Below are positions 51,241 to 63,960 of a stretch of 64,000 nt of DNA, piece after piece; positions within the stretch are counted from its first letter, which is position 1; each line of letters starts with the position of its first letter. The notes below the pieces were generated by a model. It saw nothing but the letters and a program-made list of their open reading frames with translations, did no database searches and was not told the DNA's origin. A program made the position numbers and the translations under genes. The stretch lies in assembly GCA_022316685.1 (NCBI GenBank), contig JAKJHU010000062.1, forward strand, positions 779,001 through 843,000, read 5' to 3'. Source of the DNA: Progne subis subis. Taxonomy: Eukaryota; Chordata; Aves; Passeriformes; Hirundinidae.

Positions 51241-52642
51241 TACTCTCAATGCATTTAGTGGTCTGGTGGAATCCAAAATTATTGAACATTTTTTTTTGCC
51301 CAGAGTGCTGTTAGCTGCAACTTTGCAAGTTTCATTTTGGAGCCGAGCGCTTCCCGGGGAGCGCAGGCACAGGGACACGTGTTTTGTCAAGAGCTCCAGT
51401 TACGCAATGGCACAACAGGAAAGAGCTCAAATCACGGGGAGAAAAAAAAAAAAAAAAAGCCCAGCAAACAAAACCCGAGGCCTTTGCTGACCTTACAACC
51501 ACAGGAGTTTCAGCACCAGCGGGCTGACTGGAACCAGTCAGGGATGCAGGGCTGAAGAAGCCGGCACAAAGCTGGGTGGAGCTGGAGGAGTGAGCCTCTG
51601 CCAGCTTGGCTCTCCTCTTGGCAATGACAAGTGTTCCTGAGAGAGCAGCACGTTCTTACAATCTCAGTGCTTTATGATTTCCACAAGGGATGCAGGTGTA
51701 AACAAACGTAGGACAAAATACAGCGGCCAGGTGGATGGCCTTGACCACACAGGCAGATTCAGATTCTGTCATGCAGCTATGAAATACAAGCTAAAGGCAA
51801 AAAAAACCCTTACTTCTCCCCCACCCTGCAGAGTCTCTTAGTGGATTTCAGCAGTGAGCAGGCCACAGAGCTGTTTTTTTTCTGAAATGGAAATGTTGCA
51901 GTTATTTCCTTCTCTAAATATCCAAAGCAGGCGATAATGCTGAAAGAATCTCATCCATAAAGAAATTGAAATCAATATTGCAACACATGATATTTGTGAA
52001 GCCCTGATTTGGCTAAAAGCTCTTAATTTTCAGTATGCCATTTGTGCTCCTTGGCAGGATGCTGCCCAGCAGTGATTTATCAGCAAGGAAAATAGATATC
52101 TGAAGCTAGGCTCCTGTGACCATACCTAGTTACCAAAATAAATTGCCTGATTTTCAAGCTTGCCAGGAACCAGAAGGTCCCAGGAGCACATGTGTGATAG
52201 AGAACAATTACAAGCAGATCAAAGCTAAAGCAGACTAACCACAGTCCCCTAAATTACAGGGGAAACTGAGCCTTTAGTGCCAATTGGGATGTATTTTAGT
52301 TCTTTTTGCTTTTCAGTTCCAGGTCTCCAGCCTGATCTGCTGAGAAAGCTGCGAACTCCAGAATCACCTGTTGGTGACCAAATTGGACAAAGTGGAGACC
52401 AAATCAGGGATTTTTCACCTGGCATTTTATGCCCATCTTCTAAAGCTGTGCCAAATCACTTACATGTCCGAATATCTTCTAACCCAGGATAATGTAATGA
52501 ATTTTAAATCACTGTCTCTGGATGACTAACACAGGGCAGTTTAAGAGACCATAAACTCATTTAGATCAGCTTTCTGTGGAAAAAAGAATAGCATTTTGAT
52601 ATTCATGCATTATGTCTAATGTTTCCTGCTTGATGCAAGCAT

Positions 52643-52686
52643 AAAATTAAAGGTCTGTCTTCAGAATTAAAATTAAAGGTCTGTCT
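52643..52686 (+). repeat. 26-bp tandem duplication (partial)
   Basis: aaaattaaaggtctgtct occurs at 52643 and again at 52669, separated by tcagaatt. A short tandem duplication. Confidence 0.9.
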
Positions 52687-53382
52687 GATATTTCCAGAGC
52701 TGCATGTTATATTTTATAGGCCCAAGTGACCAGAAGTGGGCAGATGCTATTGACCCTAACTGGTGCCACTCAGGCAGAAAGAAATGGCCCCAAAACACCA
52801 CAATAAATCAGGATATTACAAATAATTTATTCACAAGTAAAGCCTCAGGCTCCTGTGGACTACAAACACTCATGTTTCAAGACATAAATGAGAAAAAAAT
52901 GTAGCTAATAAATTCACTCCTGTTGAAAATAAGCTTTTCTGTTTGGCTCAAACAAATGCAGCTGGAAATGACTTACTGAACATCTAGAAAACAAACCCCA
53001 AATGCTTCATCTTTATCACCTATCACCAGCTACATAAATGGACACAAATTCTACCCATGTTGGGATCAGCAAATGTCCAGTACCATTAGAGACTATGCAT
53101 GTTTCTGGGATAAAAATAAATTCAGTAATATTTACCGCACTAGAACCAAAAATCAATTCAACCTCAGAATAAAAAAAAAACAAACCCAGTGTTCTGTGTT
53201 TGTTCTGACATGCCAGAAAAAAAAAAACTTTTTCCAGTTTCAGCTGCATCTGACCCAACATTGCTTTAACGTAGTGTTAGAAGCACGTGTAGCTTTTTAG
53301 AGGAAACTGTGCTGGATGAATAGAGTCAGGGGAAGGTTATTCATAACAAAATTGCACAGCAGATCTGTTTCAGTAGAAGAGC

Positions 53383-53501
53383 AAAAAAAAAAAAAAAAAA
53401 ACAAAAACACCAAACAAAACCAAAACAAAACAAAACAAAAAAACCCCACAAAACCAAAAAAACCCAATCAACCAAACAAAAAAAAACCACCAGAAAACCC
53501 C
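53383..53501 (+). repeat. A/C-rich simple tract
   Basis: Eighteen A residues followed by about 100 bases of AAAAC, CCAAA and CCCCAC units; low complexity, no G except one near the end. Confidence 0.9.
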
Positions 53502-54811
53502 TTATTAAGTCCCATTTTTGTTGTATATTAAACTCAGCTCTCCTCTTCCACTGTAGTTTTTCATCATGACATGAGCGTGACTGATTTTAGGAGGACCAAA
53601 TGCACCTGCACTTGCAGTCCTCAGGGTAAGTGCAGTGCCACTCATGCTGCAAGAAAGTGGATTAGACCTGCAGATCCCGTAATACTGACTACATCTGGCA
53701 TGACTCAACTGCATTTTTGGTGTAATTTAGGGGTGAGGAGCATGCAGGGCTCCTTCAGTGAGGGATTTGCTCTTGTAGAAGAACAACCTGGATTTTTTTA
53801 CGTGTAAATCCATGGCGTTATTACCATAAGCTTATGCTTTTTTGGGGGGTGTTTCTCTTTAAATTTACATATCTGTATGTGGGGCTCAGGCACAGCCCCA
53901 TCCATCTGCTTTCCCATTCCTTGCACACCGCTGACACTGCGCGGTTCCCAGCTCTTGCAAAAGCGTGACTCATATGGAAAGAAGTCTCCTTTTGGGAAGC
54001 TCTGCTTTGTTAGGTCTGGTATGAACCAGATTCTTCTGACCATTGCAGCTCAAATATGAGGTCACCTCTGCTGAAAGACTTCAGCTTTTCTAATTCCCTG
54101 CCAGTTCCTCGTGAAGGAAGCTCAGAGCTTCTCCAGGGAGCCTCGGCCACAGCCTTTGGCTTCTCTCTAATTCCTAGACTCGCAACTTTTCTTTTGTTTA
54201 GGGACTCAGCTGACATCCCCTTTCATTACCTTCTTCAGCATAGTGTTCTTGAAGCTCATCAGTGCCCCAGTCCTTGTCCCCACAGACTGAGTTTGTCCAG
54301 CTGAGCCCCATCTGAGGACACTTCTCCCTGCCCTGGGCCTGTCACCTTTGGACCAACTCCACTAACTCATCTCATTCAACCCTTACAAAATCCAGAGGTC
54401 AAATCCTCCACCACAGGTCTGTGTTTCACCGATGCTCAGGAGATTACTCAAGAATGTTTTCATTTGCACATCACAGATTTGGGTGTGAAACTTGCAGGCT
54501 GCCAGCAAAAGTCCTCAAATCCATTTGTCACGTCTTTTCCCTCCTAGAAATCCGTGCTGAACAGTGGATTTAGAAAAATGCACAGTGAAACAACCACTTG
54601 CAGCATAAAAGCTGATCTGGGAATTGCCACTTATTTTATTTTAATGCACAACTGGTTTTTAAACATGGTGAAAAATAGTCATTCTCAGTTTATTTCATTA
54701 TATGTACAGCCCCAGTTCTTGTTGTCCAAGTATCTGTGGGCAAGGGTCAAATATTCTTGAAAATATTCACTTATCTTAAGGCTCTTAGTTTTTTTCCCCC
54801 AATTCTTATTC

Positions 54812-54936
54812 ATTAGCACACTGGATGGAGCTCTGAGGAACCTGGTCTAGTGGGAGGTGTGCCTGCCCATCCCTGCAGGGGACTGGGTCTGGGTGATGGA
54901 TGACCTTTGAGGTCCTTTCCAACCCTGTGATTCTCT
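54812..54936 (+). mobile_element. CR1 LINE 3' terminal fragment
   Basis: Contains actggatggagctctgagga, acctggtctagtgggaggtg, tgcctgcccatccctgcag and gacctttgaggtcctttcca followed by accctgtgattctc. This is the last ~125 bases of a plus-strand CR1. It directly precedes an A/C-rich simple tract at 54989. Confidence 0.88.
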
Positions 54937-54988
54937 TTGTTAGATGCAGAAACCTTTCTCTGCTATTGTGCCGTCCAGTGTTTGTGTT

Positions 54989-55091
54989 AAAAAAAAAAAC
55001 AAACAAAAAAACAACAAAAAAATCCAACAACAACAACAAAAACCCAAAAAACCAAAACCAAAACAAAACAAACAACAAAAAAACAACCAAA
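54989..55091 (+). repeat. A/C-rich simple tract
   Basis: Irregular A runs with CAACAACAACAA and CCAAAACC units, starting 53 bases after the end of a CR1 fragment. Confidence 0.9.
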
Positions 55092-58000
55092 GTTGCCTTA
55101 TGCATAAACATCTCTGTTTCCACAAAATCCAAATGGATTAAGTTAATTCTCGCAAATGAGCTGAAAAACATTCATATTGATTTTAATATTAACTTAAAGA
55201 GGCCCAAATAAAAACTCCAGTGCTTACAGAGGAATAATTTAAGAGACCACAATTTATAAAACCACCATTAAAAAATACAGAAACGTACAGACAGGAACCC
55301 CAGCAACCTCACAGTACAATATTTTGATACAATAAGACAGCAGAGACAGAGATGGGTCAGATTTTCCATTTCTTGTGCACATAACTCATGATGATATTTG
55401 CTTCTTGGCAAGGTTGCTTCACGGATATAGCCTGTAGCATATCAACAAGTGTACTTAAAGAAATCAGGGTCGGTTAAGAAATGATTCACAGGCATGAGGA
55501 AAGGCTGCATTTGTAACAAACGTTCAGCCATCTCTTCACCTTTGCTGTTCTCACCTCCTGCTTACCAAGCAGCTCCTGTTTGAGTTTGCAGCATTCCCTG
55601 TGGAAATGGAAGTGCTGGTCCAGTCAGCCAAACACACCTTTTATTTTTAAATACCTATACTTATGTCAGGTGACTAAGGCTTTTCTTTCCCAGTTAAACA
55701 GAGTGTTTTGCTACGTGATGACTACCCTGTGTTTTTTGCTTTCCCACTTTAAATCTTCGTGGAGACAGCAACTTCTTATTTTCCTGTGCAGCATAGCAGG
55801 TGGAGTCACTTTGAGTGATGATGTAGTGCTGACCTCCCTCTGCTACCTCTCAGAGATAGTGTAAGGGATCTCTCAGGGTAGATGTAAGGGATCCCAGCAC
55901 TGGGATTTTAAAGACAGATAAGCACTGTGACATAATCATCTCCCTGTAAAAGCAGTGGAGAATAAGCTTGAGGTGTGAATTAATTTCTTACTCATCAGCA
56001 GGTGCGTAGAGCATCTAAACCTTGTCGTGAACGCCTTGCACAAAGGAGCCACAGAAACCCCTCGTGGGGGAGTCTGAGAGTTTCCGCAATGCCATCAGTG
56101 CCAGAGCTGAAGAGGAGGTGTCAGAAAAGCAGATCTGATTTTTTTTTTTTTATTTGTGACAAAACCAGTGAGGGGAGGCACGTCATAGACAGGGGTAAGG
56201 AGTGAGGCTGGGACTTGCTGAGAAGATCAGATCCTTGGAGGGCATTTAGCCTGTGCCACGGTAACACTTTATTTCAACAGCAGAAAGCACCCTCAAGTTA
56301 TAATCTAATTAGAGACATTAAGACTCATTTGCATGTTATGGGGCATATTTTAGGGGCAGGTTTCTTTGATCTTTAAAAAGCAGCCGATAAATGGCTGTCC
56401 TTTACCGTATCTAAATCAGGTAACCTGAAGTTAATATGAACTGAGTTTCAGTGTGCCAGAATTTACATAGGGATGATTAACATTTCAAACAGAACGGGGC
56501 AAACATTAAATGCAGGCATGTTATGTGTCTGTGACTGGCAGGAGGGTTGGTTTATTGCTGTCCTAGGAGATGAGTCCTAGGTGACTTTATCATCTTTCAG
56601 ACTGAGTAGACAATATTCAGTTTTATTCAAGTACCCCAAAAAATGGCTTATAAAAGGCATTGCATGCTGCATATAAATACACGAGCGAGAGGGAGATGGA
56701 GAGAGATTTTACTCTCTAATGGAGACTATTTTATTGAAATATGATCATGGTTTTTTATTCAACTCTTTCCCTAGGTTAATACAATCAAGTATTTCTTCTA
56801 ATCTGTATTCAGGATGTTTGAGCCAGTAATAATTTAGGAATGAGAAAAAATATTCAGGTCTCACTTCACCTTTGCAGAGTCTGGAAATTGACTGCAGACT
56901 GTGGGCCCTAAACCTTCATGTTTTATCGGGGAACAAGCTACAGTCATTCCTCTCCTTTAGTGCACATGATTATGTGAGTGAGATTATTAAAGATCACACA
57001 TAACAGGGCCGCCTGTTTGTGACTCTCTGTGAATCCCTAGTGAAAATTAGAGGGGTGTGTGGCACAGAGCTCCTTCCTATACAGCTGTATTTAGGAGAGG
57101 AGAAATTCCCTGTTTTCTATTTACCTTGCTGGACAGTTCTTTTTCCAGTAAGCTCTGTGTTGACCAGCATACTTGTATTTCTTCTCCGTTTCTGTACGCC
57201 TCTCTTTTCTTCTGTACGCCCTCAGCAGTCTGGGCTTCTCACTCTTGACATCCTGTTTTCATATTAGTCATTTATTTTAGGACTGTGCTGTCTGCCTGCT
57301 TCTGGGGGCATTGGCTGTCACTGCATCTCCAGCATCCCCAACAGGCTTTTCATATATGAGCCAGTTGCTGCAATAACACAGGAACTGTGCTGTGCTGAGG
57401 ATGCAAGTGCTTTGGGGTAAGCATGGGCTCTGTCTCATATGGAAAACCAGTCCCTAGCTGTCCTTCACTGCTGCTCGTATTTTGTGCTTGTGTTCAGAGA
57501 GCTGAGACAGTGCAGAATAATGCCAGCATTATTCTTTTCTCCTGCATGTTTACCTTCTTCAAAGAAGATTTAATAGATCCTTTGTGTGTTGAGAAAGGCT
57601 CTGTGCATAAGCACATAAGGGACATGAGGAGACAAACCACAAAAATGAGAGGAGGGGAAGATTATAGTAGAAAATATAAGCAAAGTAAAATCTGCCCATA
57701 GAATTTTTTTTATTACTGTGTTATCTATTCAGCATCTAAAGCCCAATGTCACTTACAATTGCTCTGTAGGCTTATCATGGTTGGGACTTTGATGTTCTGC
57801 TGCACCAGTGGCTTTCTCTGTTTTTATCCATGGGCAACAAGTCCTTTGAGCCTCCCTAGCATTTTTTGTATTCCTACTGCTATTAATAATGATGGACAAA
57901 TTATATGGGCCATAACAACTGAAAGGCCAAAATGCCTAGATCACAAAGAGGTGAAAACAAGGTCACTGCTGACCTTTTATTTTTGAGGCGGAATCTACAG

Positions 58001-58554
58001 ATTTAGATTGTGTCGCATGGCTTTGAAAAAGTTTAGTTATTTATCTCAACTTGTTTCTGTAAACACGATAATAATTAATAATAACACTGTAGAACTATTG
58101 CAAATATTAAGTGCTTTGGGAACCTCAAAGGAGCAGCTTTAAGTAAAGGCACAACACTATTATTAACTATGACAAATATTGACTGTAGCACTAAATAAGT
58201 GTTCCTGCAATCATTCAGTTTGTTTGTAACCAGAAAACACACTAGGACAAAGCCATGGAGCTCCATCCAGGCTTTAACCTAAATTGTATTCAGGTTAGCC
58301 CTAGGTGAAATCCAAGGTAAGCTAAATTCTCTAATAATGCTAACTGAATGAGCCAAGAGATATTTCTTGGCTGTGCTGGCCCGATCATTACAAAGGTGAC
58401 CAGAAAAGGAAAATAGATAGTTTTCATTCTTTAATGAAAAGCAAGGAGGGTCTGAAATCACTTTTGTTACGTTTTATTTTTCTGCTGTACTTTTTTTTTA
58501 CATCAGAAGTTTACATCATTTTTACAGTGGCACACCAATGAAAAAAATTGCAAG
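55092..58554. other. Upstream DNA, unique sequence, no gene seen
   Basis: Mostly repeat-free, with the enhancer candidate at 56.26-56.53 kb. No exon or RNA gene recognised. Confidence 0.55.
56260..56530. promoter_or_regulatory. Candidate conserved enhancer with homeodomain and octamer motifs
   Basis: A repeat-free stretch with the homeodomain palindrome CTAATTAG at 56305-56312 and the POU octamer ATTTGCAT at 56327-56334, followed by a long mixed-composition segment. The motif pair and the lack of simple sequence resemble conserved non-coding elements. Conservation cannot be seen from one sequence. Confidence 0.25.
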
Positions 58555-58778
58555 GTCTTAAAGAAAGGTCTGGAACCGAGGGTAAAGGTTTTCAGTCGAT
58601 GTTATGACAAAATATCTTTTGCCAGATGAGGTGGTGGATGCCCCATGCCTGGCAACATTCAAGGTCAGGTGGAGCAGGACTCTGAACAACCTGATGGAGT
58701 TGAAGTCCCTGCTCTTTGTGCTGGGTTGGTCTGGATGACCCTTAGAGGTCCCTTCCAACCCAAACTATTTTATGACAG
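58555..58778 (+). mobile_element. CR1 LINE 3' terminal fragment
   Basis: Contains gaggtggtggatgccccatg, ggcaacattcaaggtcaggt, ggactctgaacaacctgatg and gacccttagaggtcccttcc, then aacccaaactattttatgac. The order is that of a plus-strand CR1 3' end, with the final actattttatg resembling the CR1 terminal motif. Confidence 0.88.
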
Positions 58779-61100
58779 CTTTGACTTTATGCTGTGTAAC
58801 TCATCCAAGGGAGCTAAAAAAGTACCTGGCTCTAAGAAGCAGTGATTATCTTTGTGGGTAGTGGGTTTCATCAGCCACAGCATTTCTGTCACCGTGTCCT
58901 GCACTGTTTTCCCTCCTGGCTCCCAAAGGAGGAGGTCTGAGGCTGGCTCCTGGAGCTGCACATGTTCCTCTGCCCAGCTGGAGGACTTTCCCTCTTGGAG
59001 CACTCCAGTTGGGGTGGGTTAGAGCAGCTCTTGGGCTTGGTGTGGTCTGCTTTCCCTTCTCTGAACCTCCTGAAAGAGCTGCTGGTGCGTGGCTCCATGG
59101 GGAGAGCAGTACGTGTGACAAGCGTGGGGGTGATCCTGGGTGATTTGTAATACTTTGGAAAAGGCTGTCACTCGTGTGGCGTGTTTGCGTTATGAGCAGG
59201 ATAAATATTTCACTCTGAGAGGTCTGTCTGGATAGCAGAATTACGCATCCAGGCAGCAGCAGCAAATTGGTTTTTTTGTCTGAATACAAGAAGGGCCTTT
59301 GAGATACCAATCCAGGCAAATAGCAGAAGGTCCAGCAGGCAGGTGCAATCAGGCTGGCTCCTGGGACAAGTGCTTGGGTCTCTACAGCTAAAATAAATAA
59401 AGATTTTTCATTATAATAATACGTTGATTAGCCTGCATCACATCAGACATCCTCCAGTGCTGGCCTGAGTTTTGGGAGCCAAGCAATGTGATTCTTCTGC
59501 ATTCAGGTGGGGCACAAACATGAGCTGGAGCCTTCCACAATAAATACAGGACAGTAAAAAACAGCCTGCATCGCTGTGTCCTGGCCCTGAGGACAAAGAA
59601 AGGTCCCTCCCTGAGAAAGGAGCGGATTATCGAGTGGGAAGGTAAGGGCCCGTACAGAACTTGGAGGATAAGACTGGAAGAATGACGGGATTATACCTGG
59701 GGAGAAGTGTCCACAGCCTGAGAAAAGGCAGGAGGGAGCAGAGCAGAGCTGCCTGTTACCATGACAATAGGCAACAGAGGATCTGCGTGAGGAACAAAAA
59801 GATTAGCAGTCACTCAGGAAAGATTCCCATCAAATCCCTACCTTTTCTGCAGCTCAGTGAATGGAAATTTAACCTTTTATTTGAAAGATTGTCAACTCGT
59901 TGGAGTCTTGCCTTCTCATCCCACCAGCAACAAATACGTCCTTGTAGCAACTACAAATTTTGTGTATTACAACATTTTTCACATCCATCTGAAGGTGCAT
60001 TAGAATTCAATGGTAGCTGTAAGAATGATGTGAACGTGAGGAAGAACTTTTTCAGGAAAAGGAGTCTCTGTGTAGTTCGAAATTTTGCATTACCACTCTA
60101 GTGAGTCCTAAATGAATCTATATTTTTAGCCTTGATGCTACAATGTGTCTGGCCCATTAATTCATTATTGCCTCTCACACATGCAATCCTTTGCCTGACT
60201 CTGAGATGGCTGTAAAATACTGTCACCCTGAAGAGGTGATATTTTCCTCCACTTTGCATTGTTATAGTAACGATTCCTGGTTCAGGGCCCTGATTAATAA
60301 AACTTAACAGCTTTTTTCCACAGGAGCTGTTTTTGTGATCCTTCAGCTGCCTCTGCTCTCATGGGGTGAAGGGAATGATACATCCAAGGCTAGCATGTTC
60401 TAAGGCCTCAAACTGTCTGCCAGATGCTTAATGAGAAATGTGAGCTTTAAGTCAAGCAAATGGTAGAAAAACCGGTGTGTTGGGTTAAACTTGATAAAGG
60501 GACCAGCTAGTTGAAAAAAATCTGAAGGGAAAAAATTACTCTAAAAGTATAACGTTTTAGTAGGTATTAATGCCCTATACTGTAAATTAATTGCTTACTC
60601 TCACATAGCAAGTGATTTTAATTTGTGTTTGTCCTGCACCCAGATCTGTATGAACACTGTGAAACAAATCAAAGGGATGAAAATGCACTGCTCTGGATGT
60701 ACAGACACACACATAAACAAGCAGGTTCATCTGAGTGCATTTATACAAATACCCAGGACAGCCTCTTTGGAATATTCATGGCGAGCTATTAGTCATCTTC
60801 CCAAATATTCATTTAGATTTTGTTAGGCTCTTAGAGGAGATATAATCAAATATTTGTGAAGCCTGCACGCAGCACTGCTGCTGGAATTGTGTTTTGGATT
60901 CTCTAACATGAGGGCAGAGCTATGTGGGCTGCTGCTGTGCGCTCTCTACTAATTTGAAACACAGCTATTATTTCCCCAAAGCCTGACACAGGGAGCGTTC
61001 ACATCCTGATTTTCATTACTTTCATTTTCGGGGACTGAAAGCCCTTGGACTGTGGGCTGAGGAAGTTTCCTTCTAATGAGACTTTTTTTGTTGTTGTTGG

Positions 61101-61148
<48 letters not shown>

Positions 61149-63789
61149 TTCACTCAGCTCCTGTTTGCATCAGAAGCAGAAGAAAGGCATGAGGTTTGTA
61201 CTTTCAGTCAGGTCCCTTTTCCGTCCATAGCATATCCAGGTCTGGTTACTTTCTTTTCATACATGACATTATTCATAAGACATGTTTGTTGATGACTCTT
61301 AGGAAGTTTCCTGGTGGTTTTGGAAAGACACAGTTTGGCCTCATTCACACTGTTTTTTTTGAATCTATAATAGCTATAGATAACCCATCTCTTGAAGTTT
61401 AGACAATGTATTGCTGTAATAAATGTTGTAAATATATATTTTATTTCACCGTCCCTGCCTTGAACTGGATACAACAAAATGATTACAACCTTTACAGATT
61501 AGTATATATATGGTGTATAAAAATCTGTAAAACTCCATGAATTATCATAAGAAAGAAGTAATAATTCTGTTTCTCAAACATAAGAATCTTTAAGTACCAG
61601 TAGGAGGCCTGTAAAGTACATCTAAGGGGCAATTTCTGCAGTGTAAAAATTGGCAAATGCAAAATTTGCCTAGAGATGCTAATAATTTATGAGTTATGAG
61701 CCATGTAATGTTCTGCAGCTGATTTTTCTACACTAAAATAAAGGCAGGTCTTTGTGCAATAATGGTAGTTATTGCACAAAGCAGAAGTGGGCGTTTAGAA
61801 GCATTTTCAAACGCTACTGTGTGCCTTGGAAGTTCAAAATGTGTCAGCAGGAAAACCAACATTGTAGGAAATTCAGAATCCTGATGCCGTCAGAACACGA
61901 AGTGGATCAATTAATCTTTTGGTTTAAGAACTTAATTTGCTTTTAAATACTGGAAATGCTCAAGGCCTCTGGTGGACCAGGAGCGTGAAACACGCCACAA
62001 AGCATAACTACACCTCAGTGCAGACAATGTCATCAAGACTTAGGTGCTTGACTTCTTGAATTCCCCTTGAAATCCCTTTTCTTGTGTCTAGAGGAAGGAA
62101 ACCACACATCTCAGGGGAGGTTTTGTTCTGTTTCTAATGACATTCAGCAATGTCAGCTTTGCTAGAGATCTTTAACACTCAGTTCCTCTTAGTACAACAG
62201 GACAATAATGAAACTGGCTTGCGAAATGAATGTTTTAATTTTAAGATAGCCAAGTCACCTTTATCCTAAGCATTCAAATATGTAAAACACTATGAGCTGC
62301 ACAAATCTGCCCCATTGCTTGGGGAATGGCTGGTGCCTGTTGTATTGCAACCCTGATTTAATGGGCTGTCCTTACAGTTCAAAATAGAAAATATAAAAAG
62401 CGGTCAGCTGGGATCCTGGTTACCTTTGCCCATGTTATAACAAGACCTTTGTGATAAAACAAAAAGTTCTGAACAATGCTGTCTGCATCATCATCATCAC
62501 AAGCCAAGATTAAAATAGATGTTTCTGTTATGTTTGGGAAAGCCTGGTGGCCTGATTTTCCAAAGCTCTGTGTGTCTGGAAGCAATCTTTGCATTCAGGG
62601 CGCAAATGATAGAGAAAGAAAAGAAACAATTTACTTGTGAAGAGTAGTCAAATTGGAAAAAGTTAGAAATTGACTTTTACAAAATGAGTCCATGGTCAAT
62701 AACAACTTTAGCAGAAGGGAGACTAAATTTACTAGCATATATGGAACAAGTGATTTAATCTATCGCTGAATGGCTGCCAGTGCTGGGGTGGAATGCAGCA
62801 GATGTTTTTCATGGAAACTTTAAACATAATTTTCCAATAGAAAGTGAGGCATAATATTGTCTCTGATAGAAATAGTAGGAAAAACTTCAGTGGGTCCAGT
62901 AACTACTGTCTTGCCCCTAGTGAAACCCTTTACACCCTTTTTTCTCTTCCCAATTTTAATCTTTTTTCTGCTAAAAAACCAATATACTTATGAACAAACG
63001 GGAATTATCATACCAAGCTGAAAGGAATTAATTCTGCACAGAAGCAGCAGAATTAACTAGTCTGGGGTGAGCAAGCTTGTGTACTAAGCAAAGCCTACGT
63101 ATTTAGACCTTGTTACTCATCTCAGCTGCTCCACAGATGGGAGAACAAACTCTTAAAAAAGCTGCTTCACAGCAGCAGCACCGAGTACTAGAGGCAATTT
63201 AGGTAATTATTAAATGGAAATGGTGACCTCTGATGTGGCTGTTCTCATCACTTCTGCAGAGCATCCCTTTGGGTTATATACACAGGATGGGCTCTGTCCC
63301 TGGGGCTGTGCAGTGCCAACTCAAATCCTCCCAAATATTCAGGTTTTAACCTAGAAATGCCTACGCTAAGATGCACAATTAGAGGATACAAAGGATCATG
63401 ACCCATAAAGGTCTTGTTTTACCTGAAATGTCCTAGGATTTGACAAGGCAAGAAATTATTTAGCACCCTGCAAAGTTACGGGGAAACGTTAGCTACATGT
63501 GGCCACAGGGAATCCACAGAAATACTTTTAGGAGTAAGTTTTAAATTAACATTGATATTGTGTGATTGCAAGAAACAGAAGAATGACAAACAACAGTCCT
63601 TTAATCCTGTTGGTAATCTTATCAATTTATTTGGATAAGTATCTACGCAGGTTTTAAAAGTTAAATACATCCATGAGTTGATATGGATTATCCCATAGTT
63701 CATGCTTTGGAGATTTAAGGGGACTGTGCTTCATTAGTTATAAAGAGAGAGAGGAACCATAAGCCAGTCCACAGCCCCCACAGTGTTCA
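58779..63789. other. Upstream DNA, unique sequence, no gene seen
   Basis: Contains the 44-base T run at 61.1 kb. The longest open frame (59661-60101, plus) has no recognisable domain and no supporting signals. The imperfect palindrome GTTATAGTAAC at 60261-60271 resembles an RFX-type half-site pair, and a stretch near 60.72-60.83 kb looks like unique non-coding sequence. Confidence 0.5.
61102..61145 (+). repeat. Poly(T) run (44 T)
   Basis: A pure 44-base T homopolymer preceded by ttgttgttgttggc. If it is a retroelement tail, the element would be on the minus strand and lie to the right, but nothing recognisable follows. Confidence 0.95.
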
Positions 63790-63960
63790 ATGCAGAGCTG
63801 TTCCAACTCATTTAAAATGGCTCAGTGATGAGGTTTTCATTACTTCCTCTGGGAGATTATTCTAGAGAATTGCGAATCTCAGAAACGGGGAAGTGTAAAT
63901 ATTCCCACAGTTAATTTAATTAAGCTCCTCTCCATTCTTGCCCTCTCACCACCTTGTAAT
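63790..63960 (-). mobile_element. Possible ancient CR1/L3 fragment
   Basis: The segment with gctcagtgatgaggttttca, ttacttcctctgggagatta and ttctagagaattgcg, then taattaagctcctctccatt, is reminiscent of old minus-strand CR1/L3 repeats that contain 'cttcc(t/c)(t/c)tgggag(a/g)ctattcca'. The resemblance is weak and recalled from memory. Confidence 0.35.

Larger units (their letters stand above)
49453..54811. other. Upstream DNA with simple tracts, no gene seen
   Basis: Holds A/C tracts, the spaced poly(A) tract and short tandem duplications, otherwise unique. A 97-codon plus-strand frame at 50243-50536 has moderately protein-like composition but no recognisable motif and no supporting splice sites that I can defend. 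Confidence 0.55.

Noticed and set aside
59661..60101. 146-codon plus-strand frame
   Set aside because: It has no recognisable domain, begins at a TTG, and has no splice or promoter support; probably chance, though it is long for this base composition.
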